DNA from: Paenarthrobacter sp. PH39-S1
GTDB lineage: Bacteria; Actinomycetota; Actinomycetes; Actinomycetales; Micrococcaceae
Direction: 5' to 3'
NCBI RefSeq assembly: GCF_030063245.1
Contig: NZ_JASISR010000001.1
Coordinates: forward strand, 213,633 to 277,632
DNA: 64,000 nt
Numbering within the stretch: the stretch's first letter is position 1; each line of letters opens with the position of its first letter. Position numbers and translations under genes: made by a program. Below the pieces are notes generated by a model, which did not search any database, was not told where the DNA came from, and worked only from the letters and a program-made list of their open reading frames with translations. Shown here one piece after another: positions 55,620 through 64,000 of this stretch.

Positions 55620-57062
55620 CTACTGCGGCGGCCGCGTCATGGACAGCACATCCAGGGAGGTGTCCAGCTGTTCTTCCGTCAGTTCCCCGCGCTCCACGAA
55701 GCCCAGGGCCACGACCGCCTCGCGGATGGTCAGCCCTTCCTTGATGGCGTGCTTGGCAATCTTGGCGGCGCTTTCGTATCCGATGAACTTGTTCAGCGGG
55801 GTGACGATGGATGGGGAAGCCTCGGCCAGGAAGCGGGCGCGCTCCACATTCGCCTCAATGCCGTCGATCATCTTGTCCGCCATGACGCGGGTGGAATTAG
55901 CCAGCAGCCGGATGGACTCCAGCAGGTTCGCGGCAATCACGGGGATACCCACATTAAGTTCGAAGGCGCCGTTGGTTCCCGACCAGGCCACCGTGGCGTC
56001 GTTGCCGACCACCTGAGCGCAGACCTGCAATACCGCCTCGCAGATGACAGGATTGACCTTGCCGGGCATGATCGAGGAGCCGGGCTGCAGGTCAGGCAGC
56101 GAGATTTCGCCGAGCCCGGTGTTGGGGCCGGATCCCAGCCAGCGCAGGTCGTTGCTGATCTTGCTCAGTGACACGGCGATGGTGCGCAGCTGGCCGGACA
56201 TCTCCACCAGGCCGTCGCGGTTCGCCTGCGCCTCGAAATGGTCGCGCGCCTCGGTCAGCGGCAGGCCGGTGTCCTGGGCCAGCAGTTCGATGACGCGTTC
56301 GGAGAAGCCCTTGGGGGTGTTGATACCGGTGCCCACCGCGGTGCCGCCCAGCGGGACCTCGGCGACGCGCGGGAGCGAAGCGTTGATGCGTTCGACGCCG
56401 TAGCGGACCTGTGCGGCGTAACCACCGAACTCCTGCCCCAAGGTCACGGGGGTGGCGTCCATCAGATGGGTGCGGCCGGACTTAACCACGGTGGCGAATT
56501 CCTCCGACTTGCGCTGCAGCGACGCGGCCAGGTGCTTGAGGGCCGGAATCAGGTCCTTCGTCAAAGCCGAAGCCGCTGCCACATGTACTGAAGTCGGGAA
56601 GACATCATTGGAGGACTGTGACGCATTCACATGGTCATTCGGATGAACGGCCTTGTCGCTGCCGGCCTCCTGGAGCACCCGGTTGGCCAGGGAAGCGATG
56701 ACCTCGTTGGCATTCATGTTCGATGACGTGCCGGAGCCGGTCTGGAAGATGTCAATCGGGAAATCGCCGTCGTACTTCCCCGCGATGACGTCTTCGGCCC
56801 CTGCTTCGATCGCCCTGGCAAGCTCGCCGTCGAGCACACCCAATTCTGCGTTTGCGGTGGCGGCAGCCTTCTTTACGCGGGCCAGCGCCTGAATGTGTGC
56901 GCGCTCCAAGGTGGTCCCCGAAATGGGGAAGTTCTCAACGGCACGCTGCGTCTGGGCGCCGTACAGGGCATTGGCCGGAACCCGGACCTCGCCCATCGTG
57001 TCGTGTTCGATGCGGAACTGCTGATCGGATTCTTGGACGGGGGTCTCCGGTGTCTGCGTCAT
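55620..57062 (-). CDS. fumC: class II fumarate hydratase
   Basis: A 480-residue homotetrameric fumarase linking fumarate and malate in the TCA cycle. [16 protein letters not shown] near residue 105, [27 protein letters not shown] and the family signature [11 protein letters not shown] near 335 are present. It lacks the Fe-S cluster of class I. ATG 57062 follows TATTCT on the minus strand by seven bases, consistent with a leaderless transcript. It is downstream of the carbonic anhydrase gene but separated by a strong terminator. Confidence 0.97.
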   Translation of the reverse strand: MTQTPETPVQESDQQFRIEHDTMGEVRVPANALYGAQTQRAVENFPISGTTLERAHIQALARVKKAAATANAELGVLDGELARAIEAGAEDVIAGKYDGDFPIDIFQTGSGTSSNMNANEVIASLANRVLQEAGSDKAVHPNDHVNASQSSNDVFPTSVHVAAASALTKDLIPALKHLAASLQRKSEEFATVVKSGRTHLMDATPVTLGQEFGGYAAQVRYGVERINASLPRVAEVPLGGTAVGTGINTPKGFSERVIELLAQDTGLPLTEARDHFEAQANRDGLVEMSGQLRTIAVSLSKISNDLRWLGSGPNTGLGEISLPDLQPGSSIMPGKVNPVICEAVLQVCAQVVGNDATVAWSGTNGAFELNVGIPVIAANLLESIRLLANSTRVMADKMIDGIEANVERARFLAEASPSIVTPLNKFIGYESAAKIAKHAIKEGLTIREAVVALGFVERGELTEEQLDTSLDVLSMTRPPQ

Positions 57063-57104
57063 GACACCAAGAATAACGCCACCTGTAGGCAGGCCCGAAA
57101 CCGG

Positions 57105-57150
57105 GCCATTTGCCGCTGCGGAACCGTCCCGATCCGCAGCGGCAAATGGC
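57105..57150 (-). terminator. hairpin after the carbonic anhydrase gene
   Basis: Perfect 17-base arms GCCATTTGCCGCTGCGG (57105-57121) and CCGCAGCGGCAAATGGC (57134-57150) with a 12-base loop. It lies 50 bases after the carbonic anhydrase stop and separates this from fumC. Confidence 0.8.
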
Positions 57151-57199
57151 TCCGGTGTCTCCTGTCGTCCGCCTGTCGCGTGCCTACCACGTCCCGAAA

Positions 57200-57847
57200 T
57201 CACAACGTCCCGAAATTCGAGACCAGGTCAGCGCGGCCCTCCTGCAGCCGGTATGCAAGCCCCACGACGGCGGTCCGCTGCTCCGCCACGGCTGAAGCGA
57301 TGATCGGGGAGTTCTCCACCAGGCGCTGGGCCGTCTGTTTGACGTGCTCAACCACCATGTCGTTGACATCGTGCTTGTCCCGGCGAAGCGAAGTGAGTAC
57401 GGAGGGGGTGATTCGTTCCACCAGGTCCCGGATAAAGCCGACCGGCATGTCCCCGGTCTCAACCGCTCCCTTGGTGGCCGTCACGGCGCCACAACTGTCA
57501 TGGCCCAGAATCACGATGAGCGGCACATGAAGATAGGCAATGCTGTACTCCAGCGAGCCGAGGACTGTGTTATCAATCACATGACCTGCTGTACGGACCA
57601 CAAAGGCGTCGCCCAATCCCAAGTCGAAGATGATCTCCGCCGCCAGCCGGGAATCGGAACAGCCGAAAATTACCGCAAACGGATTCTGCGAGTTCACCAG
57701 AGTGGCCCGGTGGGAGGCATCCTGATTCGGGTGCGAGGATGAACCGTCAACAAAGCGCTGATTACCCTCGCTGAGCTTCTTCCACGCCTGCGCCGGTGTC
57801 AGGTCGGCGGAGGGAGCGTGCACCGCACCGTCCTCGGGGCCGCTCAC
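57200..57847 (-). CDS. beta-class carbonic anhydrase
   Basis: A 215-residue zinc enzyme interconverting CO2 and bicarbonate. Zinc ligands are C63 in FGCSDSR (with the D65-R67 pair), H116 and C119 in GHDSCGAV. Its GTG start overlaps the stop of the DUF4245 gene by four bases (GTGA). The N-terminal [20 protein letters not shown] is the standard start of actinobacterial members. Confidence 0.95.
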   Translation of the reverse strand: MSGPEDGAVHAPSADLTPAQAWKKLSEGNQRFVDGSSSHPNQDASHRATLVNSQNPFAVIFGCSDSRLAAEIIFDLGLGDAFVVRTAGHVIDNTVLGSLEYSIAYLHVPLIVILGHDSCGAVTATKGAVETGDMPVGFIRDLVERITPSVLTSLRRDKHDVNDMVVEHVKQTAQRLVENSPIIASAVAEQRTAVVGLAYRLQEGRADLVSNFGTL

Positions 57848-58545
57848 TTGGCGCTCCCTGCGGCCGGAGCAGACGCGCTGCCGCTGGCCTGCTGCGCGTC
57901 GATGGAGGCGGTCGCGGCGGCTGCCAATATATCAAATTCCGCCAATGTGGCGCTTCCACTGAGGACCAACGTAGTTCCTTTGTAGTTGAGGATCAGGCTC
58001 TTATTTGACCCGGGCTTGTCCCGCAGTTCCCAGTCCTGCGGGCCGACCCTGCGGTCACCGGTCACGGGCGCGTTGTCGGTGGCTTGGGCCACCCAGGTCG
58101 GGTTGGCGTTCGCGCTCTGCTTCAGTGAGATGAACTGCTGGGCCGCCGATACATAACCGACATCCCAGAAGGCCACCTCGGTTGGGCCTGCAGAGTTCCA
58201 GCGCGCGTAATTGGCGCTCCAGCCTTCGGGTAGCACCGCAGCCGCCGGGGCAAAGCCGGCGGCGCCCTTGGCTTGCCCGGCAACCACCGGAACATCCACC
58301 CCGGGCCGGTAGGCGGAAGCGTTCTGATGAGGGTTAAGGAGGATGATGGGCAGCACGACGGCGACCGTGACCAGCAGCGCCAGGATCATGCCCATAACCG
58401 ATGCATTGGCGCGCTTCGCGGCGGAGGCCGGGATGACGGGCCTGACCACGGCGGGCGGCACCGCGGGCGTCGCGGCGGGGACTCGATCCGGTCCCGCCGA
58501 GGGGGGATTGGGCCCCGATGAATCCGTGTCGTGTGTTTGAGTCAC
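57844..58545 (-). CDS. DUF4245 domain-containing membrane protein
   Basis: A 233-residue single-pass protein. A Pro/Ala-rich cytoplasmic part (~50 residues) is followed by a helix near residues 60-80 (VMGMILALLVTVAVVLPII), then an external domain with LPEGWSANYARWNSAGPTEV and LILNYKGTTLVLSGSA. DUF4245 proteins occur next to glpX in actinobacteria as here; function is unknown. GTG 58545 is chosen because GATTAT lies six bases upstream and the sequence before is not conserved. Coupled to the carbonic anhydrase gene. Confidence 0.85.
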   Translation of the reverse strand: MTQTHDTDSSGPNPPSAGPDRVPAATPAVPPAVVRPVIPASAAKRANASVMGMILALLVTVAVVLPIILLNPHQNASAYRPGVDVPVVAGQAKGAAGFAPAAAVLPEGWSANYARWNSAGPTEVAFWDVGYVSAAQQFISLKQSANANPTWVAQATDNAPVTGDRRVGPQDWELRDKPGSNKSLILNYKGTTLVLSGSATLAEFDILAAAATASIDAQQASGSASAPAAGSAK

Positions 58546-58742
58546 CCTTCTATAATCGCCTATCCGTGCCGGGTTCACACCTTCTGGATGACTCGCGGGA
58601 TGACTCGCTATGAATTCCGGCTTCGATCCGATGGGCGGACCGGGCAGCAGGCCAACTATGATGAAGGCGGAGGGAGACCGGCGGAGCCGCCGCGCTCCCA
58701 CGTACTGAAGACCGCCAGCAGAACTCAAGGATGAGGTTACTC

Positions 58743-59780
58743 GTGTCCGAAAACAATGACGAAGCCCAGTATTCGACCCTTTCCCCGGCCTTGGCTGTAG
58801 GAGATGACGAGCCGGACCGGAACCTTGCTCTGGAATTGGTCCGGGTCACCGAAGCGGCCGCAATTGCCGGTGGTCACTGGGTCGGTTTCGGGGACAAGAA
58901 CAAGGCCGACGGCGCCGCCGTCGACGCCATGCGTTCGCTGCTCTCTACCGTCCATTTCAACGGGATTGTGGTGATCGGCGAGGGTGAAAAGGACGAAGCG
59001 CCGATGTTGTATAACGGCGAGCAGGTCGGTGACGGATCCGGCCCCGAATGCGATGTTGCCGTGGATCCCATCGACGGCACCCGGTTGTGCGCATTGGGCA
59101 TCAACAATGCACTAGCGGTGCTGGCGGTGGCCGAGCGCGGCACCATGTTCGACCCCTCCGCGGTGTTCTACATGGAGAAACTCGTCACCGGGCCGGAAGC
59201 GGCGGAAGTGGTTGATCTCCGGCTGCCGGTCAAGGAAAACCTGAGACTGATTGCCAAGGCCAAAGGTGTCAAGGTCAACGCCCTGACGGTTATGGTGCTG
59301 GACCGGGACCGTCACCGGCCGCTGGTGCAGGAAATCCGCGATTCGGGTGCCCGCACCAGGATGATCATGGACGGCGACGTGGCCGGTGCCATAGCAGCGG
59401 CCCGCTCCGGTACAGGCGTCGACGCGCTGATGGGCATCGGCGGTACTCCGGAGGGCATCGTCGCAGCCTGCGCCATCAAGACCCTGGGCGGCGTCATCCA
59501 GGGACGGCTGTGGCCAACCAGCGACGAAGAGAAGCAGAAGGCCATCGATGCCGGTCATGACCTGGACGGGGTGCTGTCCACGAATGATCTGGTCAGCAGC
59601 GACAACTGTTACTTCGCGGCCACGGGGATTACCGATGGGGACCTGCTCCGCGGAGTGCGCTACGACAAGAATAAGGTCCTGACGCAGTCGATTGTGATGC
59701 GTTCCAAGTCCGGTACCATCCGCTTCGTCGACGGCGAGCACCAGTCGCACAAATGGGAGTCCTACGCCCGCATGGCTTAA
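58743..59780 (+). CDS. glpX: class II fructose-1,6-bisphosphatase
   Basis: A 345-residue gluconeogenic phosphatase, the only FBPase type in most actinobacteria. Motifs are [19 protein letters not shown] [27 protein letters not shown] with metal-binding Asp and Glu, [12 protein letters not shown] and [17 protein letters not shown] 58743 has GAGG six bases upstream; a nearer ATG at 58731 would start inside the ribosome site. A 12-base hairpin follows. Confidence 0.96.
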   Translation: MSENNDEAQYSTLSPALAVGDDEPDRNLALELVRVTEAAAIAGGHWVGFGDKNKADGAAVDAMRSLLSTVHFNGIVVIGEGEKDEAPMLYNGEQVGDGSGPECDVAVDPIDGTRLCALGINNALAVLAVAERGTMFDPSAVFYMEKLVTGPEAAEVVDLRLPVKENLRLIAKAKGVKVNALTVMVLDRDRHRPLVQEIRDSGARTRMIMDGDVAGAIAAARSGTGVDALMGIGGTPEGIVAACAIKTLGGVIQGRLWPTSDEEKQKAIDAGHDLDGVLSTNDLVSSDNCYFAATGITDGDLLRGVRYDKNKVLTQSIVMRSKSGTIRFVDGEHQSHKWESYARMA

Positions 59781-59798
59781 GGCCCCACTCCAAGGTCG

Positions 59799-59825
59799 CC
59801 TCCGGCCGCGCGGCGGCCGGAGGCA
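59799..59825 (+). terminator. hairpin after glpX
   Basis: GCCTCCGGCCGC and GCGGCCGGAGGC are exact arms around a GCG loop, 19 bases after the glpX stop. Confidence 0.8.
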
Positions 59826-60350
59826 TGGTCTGCGGATTGACCACGGATTGACGACGACGGCGCTCCGTCCCGGTTTTCGATTAGGGCCGCCTGCGGCCGG
59901 ACACATGAAGTCGGTCACCCCTCCCGGAATGGACGTCCTTCGTTTCGCCCGCTCCGGTTCCGGACCTGCTTCGCCCGCTCCGGTTCCGGACCTGCTTCGC
60001 CCGCTCCGGTTCCGGACCTGCTTCGCCCGCTCCGGTTCCGGACCTGCTTCGCCCGCTCCGGTTCCGGACCTGCTTCGCCCGCTCCGGTTCCGGATCTGCT
60101 CATGCCGGAGGAATGCTGCCCCTATCCGTCATGAGGCTCCCAAAGCGAGCCGGATGGGCTGCCATCGGGTCTTATATTTGGCTCCTCTGGAAGGCATTCT
60201 GTCCTGCGGAGCCGCCGGCATGTTCTTACAGACGAACTCGGCGGGGGCCTCGGAGGGCTCCATCCTGCCACTACAGGACAACAGTGTTATTCGTACAAGG
60301 AAACTCGCAGATACTACTATTTACTCCCGACAGCGCGTAGTATAGTATAC
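59826..60350. other. gene-free region between glpX and the DUF222-HNH gene
   Basis: Holds the 26-base repeat array (59944-60099) and, after it, ~250 bases of lower GC without a supported gene. Frames through it (for example one ending at 60345) are produced by the repeat and lack a ribosome site. The last 40 bases are AT-rich with TACTATTTACT and TAGTATAGTATAC before the HNH gene. Confidence 0.6.
59944..60099. repeat. six-copy 26-base tandem repeat (VNTR)
   Basis: The unit begins TTCGCCCGCTCCGGTTCCGG and ends ACCTGC. Copies start at 59944, 59970, 59996, 60022, 60048 and 60074. The first five are identical and the sixth has GATC for GACC. Each unit includes the near-palindrome GGTTCCGGACC. 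Confidence 0.95.
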
Positions 60351-62084
60351 ATGTTCGATACATTGAGTTCCGGTTCCGCAGGGTCCGCACACAACGCGGC
60401 CGGCACACCCACGTCTTGGACCCTTGGCACTGCCCACTCGGGCGCCCGGGCTGCCGCCGGTCCGGCCACCGGCCCCGTCACTGCTGGTCCTGTTGCTGCT
60501 GGTCCTGTTGTTGCTGGTCGGGTTGGGATGATTGCGGGGTGGATCACTGTTTTGGCGGGGATGGATCCCGAGGACGGGGATGACGGGGAGCGGATTGGGT
60601 TGCTGCGGGTGATGGAGGACCTCAAATCCGCTGCCTGCGCGGGGCAGGCCCGTACCGCTGCCGCGTTCGACGCGTCCCAGCGCCGCGCGCAGGCCGGGGC
60701 GGGTATCCCGGCCGCGGAGCTGGGCAAGGGCATCGGGGGGCAGATCGCGTTGGCGCGGCGGGAATCCCCGCAGCAGGGAAACCGGCTGCTGGGCCTGGCC
60801 CGGATCCTCGTGACCGAGATGCCGCACACCCTCACGGCCCTGAGCAGCGGGCTGCTCAATGAGTGGCGGGCGGTACTGCTGGCCCGGGAGACCGCGTGCC
60901 TGAGCGCCGATGACCGGCGCACCGTTGATGCCGGGCTCGCCGCCGACACCGGGGCGCTGGCGGGGATGGGGAACAACAAGCTCGTCAACGAGGCCAAACG
61001 GGTCGCGTACGCCCTTGACCCGCAGTCCGTCACCGCGCGGAACGCGAAGGCCGAAAACGACCGGCACGTCAGCTGCCGGCCCGCCCCGGACACCATGACG
61101 TACCTGACCGGGCTGCTCCCCGTCGCTCAGGGCGTGGCCGTGTACGCGGCACTGGCGAGGGAAGCGGATTCCCTGCGCGCGTCCGGAGACGGACGCGGAC
61201 GCGGGCAGATCATGGCCGACACCCTCGTCCACCGCGTCACCGGTACCCCCGGCGGGATCACCGGCGTTGAGATCCAACTCGTCATGACAGACCGGACCCT
61301 CTTCCAGGGCGACAGCGAACCAGCCTACCTCCCCGGCTACGGCATCGTCCCCGCGCAATGGGCCCGGAACCTCACCCGCCGCCCCCACACCAACAGACCC
61401 ACCAACGGACCCGCCACCGGACCCACCAAACCCGGTGGATCCGCCGGCAGCTCCGGCGGGGAGATGCCGGACGCGGCGATGCCGGATGAGCCGGGGATCC
61501 GGGTGTCGCTGCGCAGACTGTTCACCGCCCCGGGGACCGGGCAGCTCGTCGGCATGGACGCGAGGTCCAGGTTCTTCCCGCCGGGACTGCAGCGCCTCAT
61601 CCGGACCAGGGACCAGACCTGCCGCACCCCCTACTGCGACGCGCCGATCCGGCACGCGGACCACATCATGCCACACAACCGCAAAGGCGCCACCAGCGAA
61701 ATCAACGGGGAGGGAACATGCGAACGCTGCAACCTCGCCAAGGAAGCGCCCGGCTGGTCCTCCATCCCACGACCCGGACCCCGCCATACCGTCCAAATCA
61801 CCACCCCCACCGGACACACCTACCAATCCACCGCACCCGCCCTACCCGGCACCAGTATGTCGGTGCCCGGGAACCCCGGAAGCAGCGGCACGGAATATGG
61901 GACGGGCTCTCTTCGGACCGTTGCGGGCCCTGCTCTCAGGAATACTCCGGGCTTCTGTCACCACAACTACGGTGTCTCTGCTGTCAGGAATACGCCGGGC
62001 TTTCGGTACCATAACCACGGTCACGCAGCGGGGCTGCGGATCAGGGTACCTCGCAGGCGAGCTGACACCGGCACTTGGCGATGA
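60351..62084 (+). CDS. DUF222 / HNH endonuclease domain protein (13E12-type)
   Basis: A 577-residue protein of the abundant actinobacterial DUF222-HNH group. The N-terminal part is helical ([36 protein letters not shown]). The HNH motif lies at about 420-470: [20 protein letters not shown] and [13 protein letters not shown], with paired cysteines for zinc. Nuclease activity is inferred; biological role is unknown. Near the end RNTPGF-x-HN-x-G occurs twice from a DNA duplication. ATG 60351 follows TAGTAT (60338-60343) by seven bases. Related families are repeated in genomes and some are mobile. Confidence 0.88.
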   Translation: MFDTLSSGSAGSAHNAAGTPTSWTLGTAHSGARAAAGPATGPVTAGPVAAGPVVAGRVGMIAGWITVLAGMDPEDGDDGERIGLLRVMEDLKSAACAGQARTAAAFDASQRRAQAGAGIPAAELGKGIGGQIALARRESPQQGNRLLGLARILVTEMPHTLTALSSGLLNEWRAVLLARETACLSADDRRTVDAGLAADTGALAGMGNNKLVNEAKRVAYALDPQSVTARNAKAENDRHVSCRPAPDTMTYLTGLLPVAQGVAVYAALAREADSLRASGDGRGRGQIMADTLVHRVTGTPGGITGVEIQLVMTDRTLFQGDSEPAYLPGYGIVPAQWARNLTRRPHTNRPTNGPATGPTKPGGSAGSSGGEMPDAAMPDEPGIRVSLRRLFTAPGTGQLVGMDARSRFFPPGLQRLIRTRDQTCRTPYCDAPIRHADHIMPHNRKGATSEINGEGTCERCNLAKEAPGWSSIPRPGPRHTVQITTPTGHTYQSTAPALPGTSMSVPGNPGSSGTEYGTGSLRTVAGPALRNTPGFCHHNYGVSAVRNTPGFRYHNHGHAAGLRIRVPRRRADTGTWR

Positions 62085-62470
62085 CGGAAGGGGCGCGGGC
62101 AGTTCGTAAGGAACCTCCTACCGTGGGGAACATGGGACTCGGCGGCACTGGCGGGCCACGATTGGTACGAAGCCGGCACACATAATCAGCGCATTAGACC
62201 CGGCTGACGACGGCGTCCTTCCAGCCATCGAATTCGGAACGCCTCAGCGGCTGGTGTCGTTCCGGCAGTCGCCGCTCGGTTATAGGGTGCCGAAGCCCCT
62301 GCATCCGAACGCAACCTGGCGCGACTCGAATCGGTCAATATGGGTGGTACAGGCAGCGGGGCGTGGAAGGATAGGTCAGTGCAAAATAGCACCCAGTAAG
62401 ACGGCGCAGAGTAAGACAGCGCAGCGCAGAACGCAGCAGGACCGTGCGGCGTCGGAGAGTGGAGGATGGA
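62085..62470. other. gene-free region before the quinone oxidoreductase gene
   Basis: No gene is supported. A short tandem GTAAGACGGCGCAG / GTAAGACAGCGCAG lies at about 62396-62425, followed by GGAGGATGG (62461-62469), the ribosome site of the next gene. An open frame from 62254 has no ribosome site or recognisable motif. Confidence 0.5.
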
Positions 62471-63454
62471 ATGAAGGCAATAGGTATCAAGGCCCCGGGC
62501 GGACCGGAAATGCTCGAATTGCGCGAGGTCCCGGCGCCCGTTCCCGGTCCCGGAGAAGTGCTGATTGACGTTGTTGCCGCCGGCATTAACCGTGCGGACG
62601 TTCAGCAGCGGCGGGGGTTCTATCCGCCGCCGAGGGGCTCTTCTGACATCCTGGGGCTGGAGGTGTCCGGCCGGATTGCGGGCTTTGGGACCAACGTTGC
62701 CAGGGCATTCTCGAAGGGGGACAAAGTGGTGGCGCTGCTCGCAGGTGGCGGTTATGCGCAGCAGGTGGTCGCGCCCGCGGAACAGGTCTTGCGCATCCCC
62801 GATGGCGTGGATGTGGTCACCGCGGCGGCCCTGCCCGAGGTCGCGGCCACGGTGTACTCGAATCTGTTCATGACCGCGCAACTTCAGCCTGGTGAAACGG
62901 TGCTGATTCATGGCGGAACCGGAGGCATCGGCGTCATGGCCGTTCAGCTGGCGAAGGCTTTGGGCGCGACGGTCGCCGCCACCAGCGGCAGTGCGGAAAA
63001 GACCAGTACCCTCACGGCATTTCTGGGAGTGGACATCGCCATTAATTATCGTGAGCAGGATTTCGTCGCGGTGTTGCGCGAGCGCACGGGTGGGCACGGC
63101 GCGGACGTAATTCTAGACGTTGTGGGCGCGAAGTATCTGCAGCGCAACGTGGATGCGCTGGCTACGTACGGTCGGCTGGTCGTCATCGGTATGCAGGGCG
63201 GGACGACGGCGGAACTCAACTTGGGCCAGTTGGTGTCCAAACGCGCGGCGATCATTGGTACCACTCTGCGGGCGCGTCCGACGGAAGAAAAGGGCGCGAT
63301 TATGAGCGCCGTCCGGGAACATGTGTGGCCGTTGATCAGCAGCGGCAAAATCAAGACTCTGGTGGACAAGACTTTTCCGATGGCGGAGGCGGCCCAGGCA
63401 CACGCCTATTTTGATTCCGGCGAACACATGGGCAAGGTTTTGTTGATCGCCTGA
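62471..63454 (+). CDS. NAD(P)H:quinone oxidoreductase, PIG3/TP53I3-like
   Basis: A 327-residue zinc-free medium-chain reductase. MKAIGIKAPGGPEMLELREV, then AGINRADVQQRRGFYPPPRG, then ILGLEVSGRIAGFG and the nucleotide loop LIHGGTGGIGVMAVQLAKALG, with ADVILDVVGAKYLQRNVDAL. This matches the PIG3-type quinone reductases, which reduce quinones with NADPH in redox stress. The substrate is inferred by family. ATG 62471 has GGAGG at 62461-62465. Confidence 0.93.
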   Translation: MKAIGIKAPGGPEMLELREVPAPVPGPGEVLIDVVAAGINRADVQQRRGFYPPPRGSSDILGLEVSGRIAGFGTNVARAFSKGDKVVALLAGGGYAQQVVAPAEQVLRIPDGVDVVTAAALPEVAATVYSNLFMTAQLQPGETVLIHGGTGGIGVMAVQLAKALGATVAATSGSAEKTSTLTAFLGVDIAINYREQDFVAVLRERTGGHGADVILDVVGAKYLQRNVDALATYGRLVVIGMQGGTTAELNLGQLVSKRAAIIGTTLRARPTEEKGAIMSAVREHVWPLISSGKIKTLVDKTFPMAEAAQAHAYFDSGEHMGKVLLIA

Positions 63455-63760
63455 TCGCCTGGCCGTGTCAGTTTCGGAAAGGACAAAAGGCGGACTCTCT
63501 CGATAGCGTTGGCCGCACACGAAGATCGAATGTGCGCATTTATGTAACGGTGTGCGCTCGAACCCAGCGACTTCGCGATGATTGCGAGGTCGTCTGGCTG
63601 CACGTCGAATTCCTCGGGTGGGCTTAGTAGATGAACTCTCAAACCCAGTCCATCGCACTCGTCCGCGAATGCGTTCACGGTGTAGGTCGCAGACGGACGC
63701 GACCACGTTCCTGGCGTGAGCCGGTTGACGAATCACTGCCCTTCAATAATAGTTAGGGAT
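63455..63760. other. region between quinone oxidoreductase and ArsR genes
   Basis: No gene is firmly supported. A minus-strand frame at 63678-63406 reads GLGLRVHLLSPPEEFDVQPD and DLAIIAKSLGSSAHRYI. It is reasonably protein-like but has no ribosome site and overlaps the end of the oxidoreductase gene, so it may be a relic. GC content is lower than in flanking genes. Confidence 0.3.
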
Positions 63761-64000
63761 GTGCCTAAGTATTACGACGAGCTTGACGCCGTGCTCCGCG
63801 CTCTCGCGGATCCGACGCGTCGGGCCGTCGTGGAACGGTTGGCGAAGTCCCCAGCCGTCGTGTCCGAACTCGGGGCACCGTTCTCGATGGCGTTGCCGTC
63901 GCTCATGCAGCACCTGTCCGTCCTCGAGAACGCGGGACTGGTCACGTCGCAGAAGCACGGACGCGTCCGCACCGTGAGCCTGCGACCGGGCGCCCTCGAC
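63761..64000 (+). CDS. ArsR-family transcriptional regulator, N-terminal part (cut by window edge)
   Basis: The 80 visible residues begin with GTG 63761 (TTAGGGAT just upstream). YDELDAVLRALADPTRRAVV is the family helix 1-2, VVSELGAPFSMALPSLMQHL the helix-turn-helix and SVLENAGLVTSQKHGRVRTV the wing. It belongs to the GntR-like SdpR/ArsR group without a visible metal-binding cysteine. The stretch SMALPSLMQHL is seen in ArsR proteins paired with SRPBCC genes, which may lie beyond the edge. Confidence 0.9.
   Translation, partial: MPKYYDELDAVLRALADPTRRAVVERLAKSPAVVSELGAPFSMALPSLMQHLSVLENAGLVTSQKHGRVRTVSLRPGALD

Noticed and set aside
59944..60099. CRISPR array
   Set aside because: The copies abut without unique spacers and no cas genes are present; it is a plain tandem repeat.
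59848..60345. Protein with RSGSGPASPAPVPDLL repeats
   Set aside because: The frame exists only because the 26-base repeat has no stops in that phase across copies; no ribosome site or homology.
62254..62568. Small gene before the quinone oxidoreductase
   Set aside because: It has no ribosome site, its sequence is set by a short KTAQSKTAQ repeat and it overlaps the real gene start.

Overview
The window is a GC-rich actinobacterial chromosome segment, most like Arthrobacter or a close relative in the Micrococcaceae. Supporting signs are the many GTG and TTG starts, a mycothiol S-conjugate amidase, actinobacterial families DUF501, DUF4307, DUF4245 and DUF222-HNH, class II fructose bisphosphatase, cofactor-linked GalT/GalK with a DeoR repressor, and many genes whose start codon sits 5-8 bases after a TANNNT -10 box (probable leaderless mRNAs). 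There is no prophage, integrase, transposase, CRISPR array or rRNA, and the order reads as mainly conserved chromosome.

Layout. 1-5820: folate one-carbon genes (3' end of glyA, folD), a small membrane protein, exonuclease III, trpS, a 2H phosphoesterase and a YihY/BrkB membrane protein. 5821-6248: a gene-free stretch with a long hairpin and a decayed MarR-type remnant. 6249-9784: sdhCDAB on the minus strand with a readable promoter. 10111-14765: mannose-1-phosphate guanylyltransferase, an M20 amidohydrolase, ohrR-ohr and a CurA-like reductase. 14868-15520: a broken AbiEi-like/DUF559 gene. 15967-26012: a nucleoside uptake and salvage block (BMP lipoprotein, ABC ATPase, two permeases, cytidine deaminase, thymidine phosphorylase, DedA protein, adenosine deaminase, MazG). 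26181-31297: a PadR regulator, enolase, a DivIC/FtsB-like protein, DUF501 and Ppx/GppA.

31382-35827: a membrane-anchored subtilase, type II NADH dehydrogenase behind a Rex-like operator, an unusual tRNA-Leu(UAA) and a Bax inhibitor-1 family protein. 35977-41593: a thiolase and the galactose cluster (deoR-galT-galK, divergent aldose epimerase). 41664-51794: AI-2E transporter family protein, ilvA, greA, DUF4307, mca, a DUF255 protein, hemolysin III, isoprenyl transferase and a DUF1275 protein. 52050-59780: a PIN-PhoH protein, an unknown protein, a type 4 prepilin peptidase, NUDIX, fumarase, carbonic anhydrase, DUF4245 and glpX. 59944-60099: six tandem copies of a 26-base unit. 60351-64000: a DUF222-HNH protein, a quinone oxidoreductase and the start of an ArsR regulator.

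Functionally, the central carbon genes (eno, glpX, sdhCDAB, fumC, ndh) are spread through the window as separate units. The BMP transporter and the deaminase/phosphorylase genes form one nearly gapless run that would import nucleosides and convert them to bases and sugar phosphate. No complete new system is evident. The most useful leads are the short-armed tRNA-Leu(UAA), the Rex-type box before ndh, the small frame overlapping the PIN-PhoH gene, the 26-base repeat array and the density of leaderless starts.
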